From NCBI GenBank assembly GCA_049793155.1, contig JBARBN010000009.1, positions 1 to 64,000 on the forward strand: a stretch of DNA of 64,000 bases, read 5' to 3'. The notes beneath the pieces were generated by a model. The model did not search any database. It was not told the DNA's origin and worked only from the letters and a program-made list of their open reading frames with translations. Made by a program: the position numbers and the translations under genes. Below, piece by piece: positions 26,747 to 35,804 of the stretch. Position 1 is the stretch's first letter, and each line of letters opens with the position of its first letter. The stretch is from JALNZF01 sp049793155 (lineage in GTDB: Bacteria; Nitrospirota; UBA9217).

Positions 26747-27886
26747 CTACCGTACCATATCGTCCAGGGCATGGAAAAAAACTGAGATGTCCTCCGCGGT
26801 ATTATAAAAATGCGGTGACACGCGGATACCGCCGCCGCGGGCATTGACCATGATCCTCTTTTCGCGCAGCGCATCCCGCACCGCGGCAGGATCAAAATTA
26901 CCCGAAAAAGTAACGTTCCCGCCACGCTCATGCCGCTCTCCCGGGGTCAGGATACGAAAATCCCTTTTTATTGCTTCCCGCATGATCAGATCGCCGAGGT
27001 CGAGCACGCGTTGCTCGATATGTTCGATCCCGACCTCGAACAGGAGATCCAGCGCCGCACCGAGTCCGATAATGCCCATAAGGTTCATCGAGCCTTCCTC
27101 GAATCGCAGGGCATCTGTTTTCAGCGATAGATCCGGTCGATCGAATTCGAACTCGTTCTGGACGCTTTTCCAGCCCACGAGGGGAGGGGAGATCTGCCGG
27201 GCCAGTTCTTTTCTGCAATAAAATATCCCGATGCCCTCAGGACCAAGAAGCCATTTATGCGCATCAGCCGAGAGAAAGTCGATATGAAAGTCCCTTACAT
27301 CCATCGGGATGATGCCCAGGCTCTGTATCGCATCAACACAGAATAAAACCTGTTTTTCCCGGCACCGGTTGCCTGCTTTTTGTAGATCGATCCGGAAGCC
27401 GTTCGAGAATTGAACGGAACTTATTGCAAGAAGTCGGGTTCTTTCATCCATCAGCCGCTCGATGTCATGCATGAGGATCCTGCCGTTCCGTGAAGGAATG
27501 GTGCGAACTTCGACTCCCTTGCTCTTCAGATTCAGCCAGGGATAGATATTGGAGGGAAACTCTTTTTCATGGATAAGGACATTGTCGCCAGGCCTCCAAT
27601 CGAGCCCCTGGGCAACGATCGACAGCCCATGGGAGGTGCTCTTTACAAAGGCGATCTCGTCCGGCCCCGCGTTGAGGAGCCGTGCGCAGGCCCCTCTGAT
27701 CTCTCCGATCCGCAGTGTCCACCGGGGATATTGAAACGACCCGCCCTCCGTCAGCTCGGCCAGAAACGTCTCGATCGCGGCCTTGACCCTGAGCGACATC
27801 GGTGCCACGCCCGCATGGTCGAGGTAGATGTATTTTTCCGCAACGGGAAATTCGCGCCGATATTTCTCGAAGAAGTCAGTGTCCAT
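26747..27886 (-). CDS. Class-V aminotransferase (cysteine desulfurase-like), PLP-dependent
   Basis: 379 residues with the fold type I PLP core: EIAFVKSTSHGLSIVAQGL (phosphate/PLP contact), FCVDAIQSLGIIPMDVRDFHIDFLSADAHKW with the PLP Lys in AHKW, and a C-terminal RGGGIRVSPHFYNTAEDI. The pattern resembles the Csd/SufS relatives annotated as class-V aminotransferases. I do not see the active-site Cys loop of a true desulfurase, so the substrate is unknown. It starts 11 bp inside the preceding GIY-YIG gene, so the two are co-transcribed. Confidence 0.85.
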   Translation of the reverse strand: MDTDFFEKYRREFPVAEKYIYLDHAGVAPMSLRVKAAIETFLAELTEGGSFQYPRWTLRIGEIRGACARLLNAGPDEIAFVKSTSHGLSIVAQGLDWRPGDNVLIHEKEFPSNIYPWLNLKSKGVEVRTIPSRNGRILMHDIERLMDERTRLLAISSVQFSNGFRIDLQKAGNRCREKQVLFCVDAIQSLGIIPMDVRDFHIDFLSADAHKWLLGPEGIGIFYCRKELARQISPPLVGWKSVQNEFEFDRPDLSLKTDALRFEEGSMNLMGIIGLGAALDLLFEVGIEHIEQRVLDLGDLIMREAIKRDFRILTPGERHERGGNVTFSGNFDPAAVRDALREKRIMVNARGGGIRVSPHFYNTAEDISVFFHALDDMVR

Positions 27887-28160
27887 TGTCCCTGATGTAT
27901 GCGATCTTTTCTTTCCGTGATAATTGCTTCATGGCATATTCTCTTTTAAGTGCCTGCGAGCGACCACGGCAGGGCTCGCTGAAGATGAGCTTCACCGGAA
28001 GCCGACTGCGGGTGTAGCGCGAGGCAGTGCCGTCGTTGTGCTGTCGGACTCGTCTCGACAAGTCGGTCGTAATGCCGGTATACAGAGTGCCGTCCCTGCA
28101 TTTCAGGGTATAGAGGGACCAGGCAGAAGCCCTCCGCGTTCTTTTTTTCGTGGGACCCAT
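27876..28160 (-). CDS. GIY-YIG nuclease superfamily protein (UPF0213/YhbQ-like)
   Basis: 94 residues covering one GIY-YIG domain: WSLYTLKCRDGTLYTGITTDLSRRVRQHN (the GIY and YIG strands are LYT and YTG here), then the conserved Arg, and KREYAMKQLSRKEK with the metal-binding Glu region. Small stand-alone proteins of this type are structure-specific nucleases of uncertain role. The gene overlaps the aminotransferase start by 11 bp and is divergent from mfd. Confidence 0.88.
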   Translation of the reverse strand: MGPTKKRTRRASAWSLYTLKCRDGTLYTGITTDLSRRVRQHNDGTASRYTRSRLPVKLIFSEPCRGRSQALKREYAMKQLSRKEKIAYIRDNGH

Positions 28161-28235
28161 TCAACTACGATTGTATCCGAGACCGGGGCCTTTATCAAGA
28201 CCATTTACCAGGATCCGATCCTTGACGCCCCGGTT

Positions 28236-28263
28236 GCTTTCATTCGCGCCGCTGTGTTATAGT
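28236..28263 (+). promoter_or_regulatory. Possible promoter placing the mfd transcript start at its ATG
   Basis: TATAGT at 28258-28263 lies only 9 nt before the mfd ATG, with a weak TTGCTT 18 bp upstream. Transcription would begin about 2-3 nt before the ATG. No ribosome site precedes this start, which fits a leaderless message. Confidence 0.4.
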
Positions 28264-28272
28264 ATTTTTTCC

Positions 28273-31200
28273 ATGAAGACCCTGAGCGACATCATCCGGC
28301 CAGTGTTGAGCGATATTCAGGCCGGGCACAAGACCGTCGAAGTGAGCGAACTCTGGGGGGCCGCGAAGGCCCTCTTTTTATTCGGCTTGAACGATGAAGC
28401 CCGTTGTCCCGTGATCGTGGTCACCGCGAGCGAGGAAGAGGCGGAGGCGCTCGCGGAGGACCTGCGTTTTTTCGTTCACATGATGGGCCGGGAACGGGCA
28501 GGGGAGCACGCGATGGAAATCCGCACGTTCCCTGCCTGGGGAGTGCTTCCCTTCGAGGCGGATTCACCCGACAGCCGCACCGTGGGCGAGCGCATGCGCT
28601 TCCTGTACAGCCTCATCTCGGGCAACCCGGGGATCTTCGTTGTACCAGTAACGTCCCTGATGCAGAAACTCCCGCCCTGGGAGCTTTTTGTTGATTCGAT
28701 AAAAACCATAACCGTTAAGACGCAGATCGGCCCTGACGGCCTTATTGCCGCGCTCGTGGCCACGGGCTACGAGTCAGCTTCTCTGGTCACGCGCGTGGGC
28801 GAGTTCAGCAGGCGGGGAGGTATCCTCGATTTTTTCTCGCCTTTGCATGAGAACCCGGTTCGACTGGAATTCTTCGGCGATGCCATCGAATCCCTGCGCG
28901 AGTTCGATCCCGAGACCCAGCGGTCCACGCGAGAGATCGCGGAGGCAGTGGTGCTGCCGGTGCGGGAACTTATTCTCAATGAAAAGGGGCTTGAGAAATT
29001 TGCAAAACGATTCAATGAAACCGCGCATGGCGGTCACCGGGGAGCATCGGGTCGAGATCTTATTGATCAGATAAAGCAGGGTATCCTGCCGCCGGGCGGT
29101 GAGTTCCTTGCCCCATTCTTCTATGATATGGAGAGCCTGTTCCACTATCTGCCCGTAACCAGCGTCTTCGCGCTTATCGAGCCCGATGATCTGATAAAAG
29201 AGCTCCAGGAGCATATCGGAAAGAGAGAAGAGGGCAGACAGGAAGAGGGCGAAGAGGGGAGAACCCTGCCGGAGGTTGGGGATCTTTATCTTGATCAGAA
29301 GGGCATAGATGCCGGGCTTTCAAATTTCCCGGCCCTCACCATCCGCCTGCTGGGCACCGGATCGGGGTATCGCATGGACACGAAATCCTCTTCCTGGCTC
29401 AGTGTCCGCCTCACGAAACCGATCGAGCGCGAGCAGCGCGAACAGACGCAGCTCCCTGTTGAAGGCACGATGGCGGGGCTTGTTGAAAAGCTTAAACGGC
29501 TGCGAGAGTTCAACCGTGTTGCGATCGTATGCGGCACGGGCGAGGCAGCCCAGCGGCTCAAGAAATTGCTCATCGAATACGGTGTTGGCGTGGCACTGAG
29601 CCCGCACCTTCCTGATCAACAGGCCGGGCCATGGCCTATCGTGGCAATGGTCGGCAGGCTCTCGGATGGATTTGCCTGGCAGGAGCTGGGCGTTGCTCTT
29701 ATCACGGAAGAAGAGATCTTCGGCAGAAAAGTACACCGGCCCCCTGCATCAAGATCGAAAGTTGCCCCGTTCCTTTCGACGTTCAAGGAGCTCAAGCCCG
29801 GCGATTTCGTGGTCCACACCGACTACGGTGTGGGCGAATACCAGGGCCTGACGCACATCAGCGTTGACGCGTTCGAGACTGACTTCCTGACGCTCCGCTA
29901 TGAACCGGATGCGAAACTCTATGTTCCGCTCTACAGCCTCGACAAGGTTCAAAAGTACATCGGAATAGAAGGCTCGGCCCCGAAGCTCGACAAACTTGGG
30001 GCTCCGGCATGGGCAAAGACGAAAGAGAAGGCACGGAAGGACATCCTCGAAATGGCGCAGCAGCTGGTGGCCATCTATGCCGCGCGCGAGGCCCTGCATC
30101 GTCCGTCCTTCTCGCCGCCCGACAATCTTTACCGCGAGTTCGAGTCCGCATTCCCCTATGAGGAGACGCCGGACCAGCAGAAGGCGATCGAGGATGTGCT
30201 CGCGGACTTGCAGCGCCCGCGGCCCATGGACCGGGTCGTGTGCGGTGACGTGGGGTACGGAAAGACCGAGGTCGCGCTCCGGGCCGCGTTCAAGGCCGTA
30301 GAGGACGGTCATCAGGCGGCAGTGCTCGTTCCCACGACGCTGCTTGCGGACCAGCACTTTCGCACCTTCTCCCAGCGGCTCGCGCCCTTCTCGGTCCGCG
30401 TGGACCTGCTCTCCCGCTTCAGAACAAAGGCAGAACAGCAGGAAACGCTCAGGGGCTTGAAGAGCGGCACCGTGGACATGGTGATCGGCACGCACCGCCT
30501 GCTCCAGAAGGATGTTGTTTTCAAGGACCTTGGCCTGCTCGTCGTGGACGAAGAGCACAAGTTCGGCGTCAGGCACAAGGAACGGATCAAGGAATTCAAG
30601 AAACTCGTGGATGTCCTCACGCTCACGGCCACGCCGATCCCGCGCACGCTCCATATGTCGCTTGCGGGCATCCGGGACCTCTCGATCATCCAGACACCGC
30701 CCCTCGACCGCCAGGCCATTCAGGTGGTGCTTGCTCACTTCGGCAAGCGCGTGGTCCGCGAGGCGATCACACACGAGCTCGAGAGAAACGGCCAAGTGTT
30801 CTTCGTACATAACCGGGTCCAGGGTATCGAGCGCATGGCCGACTTCATCCGGAACCTTGTGCCGGGGGCAAAGGTCGGTGTGGCGCATGGTCAGCTCAAG
30901 GAAGACGAGATCGAGGACGTGATGACGAAGTTCCTCTCCGGGGACCTGAACGTACTGGTGACCACGACGATAATCGAATCCGGCATCGACATCCCGACCG
31001 CAAACACGATCATCATCAACCGCGCGGACCGCTTCGGTCTGGCAGACCTGTACCAGATCAAAGGCAGGGTCGGCCGGAGCAGAGAGAAGGCGTACGCCTA
31101 TCTGCTGGCCCCGGAGGACGAAGCGCTTTCTGATGTGGCCCGTAAACGGCTCCGCGCGATCCAGGAGCTGTCCGAACTCGGCGCCGGTTTCCGCATTGCG

Positions 31201-31779
31201 GCGCAGGACCTCGAGACGCGCGGCGCCGGAAACCTGCTCGGCAAGCAGCAGTCCGGCCATATCGCGGCCGTGGGCATCGACCTCTACACCCAAATGATGG
31301 AGGAGGCCATCACGGAGATGCGCGGCGAAAAGGTTACCGAAGAGACGGACACGCTCATCAGCATGCGCGCGTCGGCCTTTATCCCCGAGGACTATATCAG
31401 CGACGTGAGCCTGAGGCTCGCGGCGTACAAGGAGATCTCGAGCATGGCCGGCGAGACGGAACTGAAGGACCTCGCAGACGAGCTTCGTGACCGCTACGGA
31501 GAGCTTCCCGAGCCGGCGTCGAATCTGCTCGAGATCATGTCCGTCAAGCTTATCGCCAAAAAGGCGGGTGTTGCGAGGATTGACGCGGGCAAAGAGATCG
31601 TGAACATCACCTTTGCCAGGAACGCAGGCATTGCGCCTGACCGGGTCATGAAGCTCCTCAAGAGGAACAAGGGGCGCATCAAGCTCATCCCGGAATACAC
31701 GCTTCAGATCGCCCTGCCCGACCAGTCGCTTCGGACCGCGTCGGAAGCGGTGAAAAAGTGCTTGCAGGAACTAAGGTAG
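28273..31779 (+). CDS. mfd: Transcription-repair coupling factor Mfd
   Basis: DNA translocase that removes RNA polymerase stalled at lesions and recruits UvrA. From the ATG at 28273 the protein has 1168 residues, family length. The N-terminal UvrB-like part includes GVLPFEADSPD and RRGGILDFFSP. The RNA-polymerase-interaction domain has KPGDFVVHTDYGVGEYQGL. The SF2 motor has GDVGYGKTEVALRAAFKA, DEEHKFG, TATPIPRTL and IKGRVGRS. The C-terminal regulatory domain follows. The frame extends upstream to 28150, but that part overlaps the divergent GIY-YIG gene and lacks the family N-terminus. Confidence 0.97.
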   Translation: MKTLSDIIRPVLSDIQAGHKTVEVSELWGAAKALFLFGLNDEARCPVIVVTASEEEAEALAEDLRFFVHMMGRERAGEHAMEIRTFPAWGVLPFEADSPDSRTVGERMRFLYSLISGNPGIFVVPVTSLMQKLPPWELFVDSIKTITVKTQIGPDGLIAALVATGYESASLVTRVGEFSRRGGILDFFSPLHENPVRLEFFGDAIESLREFDPETQRSTREIAEAVVLPVRELILNEKGLEKFAKRFNETAHGGHRGASGRDLIDQIKQGILPPGGEFLAPFFYDMESLFHYLPVTSVFALIEPDDLIKELQEHIGKREEGRQEEGEEGRTLPEVGDLYLDQKGIDAGLSNFPALTIRLLGTGSGYRMDTKSSSWLSVRLTKPIEREQREQTQLPVEGTMAGLVEKLKRLREFNRVAIVCGTGEAAQRLKKLLIEYGVGVALSPHLPDQQAGPWPIVAMVGRLSDGFAWQELGVALITEEEIFGRKVHRPPASRSKVAPFLSTFKELKPGDFVVHTDYGVGEYQGLTHISVDAFETDFLTLRYEPDAKLYVPLYSLDKVQKYIGIEGSAPKLDKLGAPAWAKTKEKARKDILEMAQQLVAIYAAREALHRPSFSPPDNLYREFESAFPYEETPDQQKAIEDVLADLQRPRPMDRVVCGDVGYGKTEVALRAAFKAVEDGHQAAVLVPTTLLADQHFRTFSQRLAPFSVRVDLLSRFRTKAEQQETLRGLKSGTVDMVIGTHRLLQKDVVFKDLGLLVVDEEHKFGVRHKERIKEFKKLVDVLTLTATPIPRTLHMSLAGIRDLSIIQTPPLDRQAIQVVLAHFGKRVVREAITHELERNGQVFFVHNRVQGIERMADFIRNLVPGAKVGVAHGQLKEDEIEDVMTKFLSGDLNVLVTTTIIESGIDIPTANTIIINRADRFGLADLYQIKGRVGRSREKAYAYLLAPEDEALSDVARKRLRAIQELSELGAGFRIAAQDLETRGAGNLLGKQQSGHIAAVGIDLYTQMMEEAITEMRGEKVTEETDTLISMRASAFIPEDYISDVSLRLAAYKEISSMAGETELKDLADELRDRYGELPEPASNLLEIMSVKLIAKKAGVARIDAGKEIVNITFARNAGIAPDRVMKLLKRNKGRIKLIPEYTLQIALPDQSLRTASEAVKKCLQELR

Positions 31780-31860
31780 TGTGTTATAAGAATGTGGGTT
31801 TTCTGAAGAGAGAGAGCCTGACCCAAGAACGTAAATTCAGTCACCGGAGGAGATCATTTC

Positions 31861-32562
31861 ATGAATAAGTTCCATGCGATACCCACGTTATTAATCCTTG
31901 CGCTTGCCATCACCGTGTCCGGCTGCAACAAGGGCCAGGATGGCGCTGTTCTGGCCAAGGTGAACCGCGGTACCATCACCGTATCGGATTTCAAAAAGCA
32001 GATCGAGGAACTGGCGCCCCAGATGCAGCAAGCCGTAGTGTCCGATCCCAAGGCCCGCAAGGAATTCCTTGAAGACCTGATCGGGATCGAGCTTGTGATC
32101 CAGGAAGCGAAGCGGCAGGGGCTGGACAAGGATGCGGATTATAAAAAGCGGCAGGAGCAGCTCAAAAAGGAACTGGAGCGCCGGGTCCAGGAAGAGGCGA
32201 AGAACGATCTCTTCAACAGCCTGTTAAAGAAGGAACTGGGCGACAAGATGAGCAAGGTGACCCCGCCTACGGACCAGGAAGTGCAGGATTATTACACCCA
32301 GAACAAGGAAAAGATCTTCCAGGCCGCGGGTAAGCAGGTCAGCCTCAAGGATATCGGGCAGCAGCTCAAGTTGAGGATGACGCAGGAAAAGCGGCGGGAG
32401 CTGTATGTTGAGTACTCCAAGGGACTAAAGGCCAAGGCCAAGATCTCGGTGGATGACAAGGCCATGGACACCGCAATGGCCGAGCTTGCCAAGCCTGTGG
32501 ACCTTTCCGGTCTGACGGTGACGAAGGTCCCGGCAGCGGGAAAAGAAGAAACAAAAAAATAG
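31861..32562 (+). CDS. SurA N-terminal-like chaperone lipoprotein lacking the isomerase domain
   Basis: 233 residues. The signal peptide ends in a lipobox (ITVSGC, Cys22), so it should be lipid-anchored, probably facing the periplasm. It is followed by a SurA-type N-terminal helical domain (LAKVNRGTITVSDFKKQIEELAP, then EFLEDLIGIELVIQEAKRQGLD) and a charged helical region. No parvulin (PpiC) domain is seen, so it is a chaperone-type relative only. First of three SurA-like genes, 8 bp before the next. AGGAG precedes the ATG. Confidence 0.85.
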   Translation: MNKFHAIPTLLILALAITVSGCNKGQDGAVLAKVNRGTITVSDFKKQIEELAPQMQQAVVSDPKARKEFLEDLIGIELVIQEAKRQGLDKDADYKKRQEQLKKELERRVQEEAKNDLFNSLLKKELGDKMSKVTPPTDQEVQDYYTQNKEKIFQAAGKQVSLKDIGQQLKLRMTQEKRRELYVEYSKGLKAKAKISVDDKAMDTAMAELAKPVDLSGLTVTKVPAAGKEETKK

Positions 32563-32569
32563 CGCTGCA

Positions 32570-33529
32570 ATGAATATCACGCGTCTCATGAAATATCTGG
32601 CCCCGGTGCTTCTACTGGGGCTTCTCTTTTTTTCCTGCAAGAAAAAGGTCGAGGAGAAACCACAAAACAGTACTGTCGCAGCGGTCTCTCCCAACATCAG
32701 GGTCGTGGCGACGGTGAACGGGGACCCGATCACCCTCGCCGAATTTGAAGAACGGTTCAGCCGTACGGGCATCAAACCCGAGCGCGAAGCTGAACTTCAG
32801 ATCAAGGTGGAGTTCCTCAACGGGCTCATCGAACGCAAGATGATGCTGATCGAGGCCCAGCGCAAGCGGATCAAGGTCGGGCTGCCCGAGATCAACAAGA
32901 AAATGGAAGCGCTTCGCGTGGAGTACGGAAAAGACATTAAGGACCTGCTCGCAAGCCAGGGTGTTGACTTTGAAAAGTGGAAGTCGGACATCTGGGAAGA
33001 CATCATGATCGAACAGCTGATCGCCCGGGAGGTCAACCGGCATATATCCGTGGCGCCTTCAGACATAAAGCGGTATTATCAGGCCAATTCCCAGGAGTTC
33101 GAGAAGCCCGAGCAGGTCCGCGTGCGCCAGATCGTGGTGGCCACCGAGGACGAAGCCAGAAAGGTGAAGGAGCGCCTGCAGGCCGGGACCGACTTTGCCG
33201 CGCTCGCTCGCGAGAAATCGACGGCGCCCGAGGCCGAGCATGGCGGTGAGCTGGGCTACTTTGCCATGGGAGAAATGCCGGCTGAGTTCAACGTTGTCTT
33301 CGGACTGCCCAAGGGCGGTATCAGCGGGATCGTGAAGAGCCCGTACGGGTTCCACATCTTCAAACTTGAGGAGAAGCGGGGTGCGGGCAGGATAAGCCTT
33401 GCCGAAGCTTCTCACGGCATAGCAGAGAAACTGCGCCGGGAAAAAGAGGACGGGCGGTACAAGCAGTGGCTCAAGGAGCTCCGCGCACGGACAAAATTCG
33501 AGGTGAATTACCCGGCGCTGCAGAAGTAG
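32570..33529 (+). CDS. PpiC-type peptidyl-prolyl isomerase lipoprotein (SurA/PrsA-like)
   Basis: 319 residues with a hydrophobic signal and a loose lipobox (LFFSC, Cys23), a SurA N-terminal domain (VVATVNGDPITLAEFEERFSR), and one parvulin domain with VRVRQIVVATEDEARKVKERL, GGELGYFAMGEMPAEF and SPYGFHIFKLEEK. Such proteins fold outer-membrane or secreted proteins in the periplasm. It is cotranscribed with the preceding lipoprotein gene and converges on the capA-like gene. Confidence 0.92.
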   Translation: MNITRLMKYLAPVLLLGLLFFSCKKKVEEKPQNSTVAAVSPNIRVVATVNGDPITLAEFEERFSRTGIKPEREAELQIKVEFLNGLIERKMMLIEAQRKRIKVGLPEINKKMEALRVEYGKDIKDLLASQGVDFEKWKSDIWEDIMIEQLIAREVNRHISVAPSDIKRYYQANSQEFEKPEQVRVRQIVVATEDEARKVKERLQAGTDFAALAREKSTAPEAEHGGELGYFAMGEMPAEFNVVFGLPKGGISGIVKSPYGFHIFKLEEKRGAGRISLAEASHGIAEKLRREKEDGRYKQWLKELRARTKFEVNYPALQK

Positions 33530-33586
33530 AACCGGCGGGAGGCCGGCACGCAGGAAGACATAAAGACGAGCATGCGAGCAGTTTGA

Positions 33587-34693
33587 TTATTTCGGTCCTT
33601 CACGTTCTTTTTCACTTCCCCTCTTCTTATCTTCGAGGATTTCTCCGCGCCCTCGCGGGGCGAGCAGGATCGTCCCGCGGTCATTCTCAATGTCCAGTTT
33701 CGTCTTGAACCGTTCCGATGCGGTGTTGATGCCCTCAAGCACCGCGAGGGCCGGCTTGCCCCGCAGAACGCGGGGCCGGTATTTCACCCGGTAGTTGTTC
33801 ACATCCAGCGGCACGGCCTCAACCCGCGAAAGGTCCTTGCCCTGAAACGTCAAAAGGAGTATTATGCCGTCGTTCGTCCGGTTGCTCTCGGAGCCGAACA
33901 CGAAATTGCCGAGACTGTAAGCGATGAGACGGCCCTGGTACACTTCGAGCTCCTGCAACACGTGGGGGTGGTGGCCGAGCACGAGGTCGGCTCCCCAGTC
34001 GATGGCCTTTCGGCCCAATTCGATCTGATAGTCCTTGGCCGCGGTCATGAGCTCGGCTCCCCAGTGAAACGAGACCACGACCAGGTCCGCCGCCGAACGT
34101 GCTTTTTCGATATCGGACCTTACAAAGTCCTCATATCCGGGAGCGGTGCCGGGCCTGCCTGCCGATGCGATGAATTCGAGCGGAAAGGTGAGCGAATAGG
34201 AGAGAAAAGCGATCGTTCTCCCCTTGATCTTCAAGAATGCGGGGGTGCGGGCGTCATCGAGGTCCATGCCCGCGCCGGCGTAGAGGATATCATGGTCGTC
34301 CAGGGCCGCTAGCGTGTCCCTCAGTGCGAGAGGGCCGAAGTCCATTGAATGATTGTTCGCGAGTGACACTACGCGGATGCCGGCCTTCTTAAGCGCCTGA
34401 GCGGCGATCGGCCCGGCGCGGAGCGTGAACTTCTTGTTCTCCACGGCGGTGCCCCGGGTGGAGATCGAAGACTCAAGATTTCCCACGACCACGTCGGCTC
34501 TCGAGAGAAACGACATCACGTCGGTAAAGGGGTAATCCGCGCCGAACTCCTTGAGCAATGGCTCGGCCCTTCCGCCAAGCATCAGGTCGCCGACCGCAGC
34601 GATGGTGATCTCGTTCTGCACCGATTGTTCGGCAGCAGCGGCGGGAAAGACGAGAGCGAGAACAAGACTGAACGCGATAACTATTTTTTTCAT
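33587..34693 (-). CDS. CapA-family secreted metallophosphatase-like protein
   Basis: 368 residues with a cleavable signal peptide (ending about FPAAAAEQS). The PGA_cap metallophosphoesterase fold is marked by ITIAAVGDLMLGGR, VVVGNLESSIS, VVSLANNHSMDFG, VVVSFHWGAEL and DLVLGHHPHVLQ. Family members are linked to poly-gamma-glutamate or other surface polymers, but the reaction is rarely known. The C-terminal tail (LLAPRGRGEILEDKKRG and on) is low-complexity and resembles translated repeat DNA. It lies inverted between the second and third SurA-like genes. Confidence 0.85.
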   Translation of the reverse strand: MKKIVIAFSLVLALVFPAAAAEQSVQNEITIAAVGDLMLGGRAEPLLKEFGADYPFTDVMSFLSRADVVVGNLESSISTRGTAVENKKFTLRAGPIAAQALKKAGIRVVSLANNHSMDFGPLALRDTLAALDDHDILYAGAGMDLDDARTPAFLKIKGRTIAFLSYSLTFPLEFIASAGRPGTAPGYEDFVRSDIEKARSAADLVVVSFHWGAELMTAAKDYQIELGRKAIDWGADLVLGHHPHVLQELEVYQGRLIAYSLGNFVFGSESNRTNDGIILLLTFQGKDLSRVEAVPLDVNNYRVKYRPRVLRGKPALAVLEGINTASERFKTKLDIENDRGTILLAPRGRGEILEDKKRGSEKEREGPK

Positions 34694-34768
34694 AACAGAT
34701 GATAATAATCAACTCACCGCCAAAAGGCAACAGGAAAAGGCGGTAATAAAAGAGCAGGGAGCGGAACC

Positions 34769-35707
34769 ATGAAGAAAAATCTATTTGCCGTCATCGCAAT
34801 GGTCGGCATTCTTTTCGCGAACGCCATACCGGGCAGTGCGAGCGGATCGGTTGTCGTTGACCGGGTGGTCGCGGTCGTGAACGACGAGATCATCACCTTG
34901 AGCGACCTCCAGCGAGAGGAAGCATTGAAGAAGGGTGAGGCCGCGCGCGATGACCGGCTTGTCCTTGAGGACATGATCGACCGGAAGCTTCAGATGGCGG
35001 CTGCGAAGCGCGCGGGCGTGGACGTTACCGACAAGGAGCTTGACGAAGCGGTCGCCGATATCATAAAGCGGAATAACATGGATATGCTGCAATTCGGCAT
35101 GGCGCTGGGAAAAGAGGGGCTTACTCTCGAACAATACCGGGCCGAGCTCAGGGAGCAGATCACGCTCTCGCGCCTGTTCAACAAGTACGTGCGCTCCAAT
35201 GTGAACGTGGACGAGGCAGAGGCCCGCGAGTTCTACCAGAACAATCCGAAGACGTACTCGTTGCCGGAGGAGATCCGGGTGCGACAGATTTTCCTTGCTT
35301 TGCCGGACAAGGCAACGCCGGAACAGGCAGCGGCGGTCCGGGAGAAGGCACAGGCCGTCTATGCGCGCGCACAAAAAGGAGAGGATTTTATCCATCTCGT
35401 CCGCGAGGTCTCGCAGGGAGCCACTGCTTCTGAGGACGGCGATCTGGGATTCATGCGGCGGGGGGACGCCCTGTCCGAGATCGAAGAAGCGGCGCGCGCG
35501 TTGAAGCCGGGCGACAGCTCAAGCCCTTTTCTTTGCGCCGGCGGCTATAATATTATCAAGCTGGAAGAGTTACGCACGACGGTCAAGCCTTTTGAAAAGG
35601 TAAAGGACGAGATCATGAAGAAACTCTACGAACAAAAGATGGAAAACACCTACCGAAGCTGGCTCCAGGCACTCAGGGGAGATTCGCATATCGAGAACAG
35701 GCTGTAA
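34769..35707 (+). CDS. Periplasmic peptidyl-prolyl isomerase SurA-like
   Basis: 312 residues. Signal peptide (cleavage near GSASG), SurA N-terminal domain (VVVDRVVAVVNDEIITLSDLQREEAL and LEDMIDRKLQMAAAKRAGVDVT), one parvulin domain (IRVRQIFLALPDKATPEQ, DGDLGFMRRGDALSEIEEAA, GGYNIIKLEELRT) and a C-terminal helix. Closest of the three to SurA proper, which escorts outer-membrane proteins, although E. coli SurA has two parvulin domains. GGGAG precedes the ATG. It starts back-to-back with the capA-like gene. Confidence 0.92.
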   Translation: MKKNLFAVIAMVGILFANAIPGSASGSVVVDRVVAVVNDEIITLSDLQREEALKKGEAARDDRLVLEDMIDRKLQMAAAKRAGVDVTDKELDEAVADIIKRNNMDMLQFGMALGKEGLTLEQYRAELREQITLSRLFNKYVRSNVNVDEAEAREFYQNNPKTYSLPEEIRVRQIFLALPDKATPEQAAAVREKAQAVYARAQKGEDFIHLVREVSQGATASEDGDLGFMRRGDALSEIEEAARALKPGDSSSPFLCAGGYNIIKLEELRTTVKPFEKVKDEIMKKLYEQKMENTYRSWLQALRGDSHIENRL

Positions 35708-35710
35708 ATC

Positions 35711-35780
35711 AAGGAGTCGGGAGTCAGTACTCAGGAGTCCGGAAAATTCTTCTGGCTCCCGGCTTCTGACCTCTGACTAA
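35711..35780. repeat. Inverted-repeat word element, family GGAGTCGGGAGTCAG, between surA and rlmI
   Basis: The left arm (35711-35740) reads aaggagtcgggagtcagtac then tcaggagtcc. The right arm (35751-35779) is tctggctcccggcttctgac then ctctgacta. The spacer is about 10 bp. Same vocabulary as the elements at 19703-19775 and in the murE end. Confidence 0.78.
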
Positions 35781-35804
35781 TTCTTCCCATTTTTTTACCC
35801 CCTC

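Noticed and set aside
29749..31293. 514-codon open frame antisense to mfd
   Set aside because: Mfd is certain on the other strand. The antisense product is His/Arg/Glu-rich as expected for a codon shadow in GC-rich DNA and has no ribosome site.
33587..33680. LLAPRGRGE tail of the CapA-like protein considered as a functional domain
   Set aside because: It is low-complexity and looks like translated palindromic repeat DNA, not a fold.
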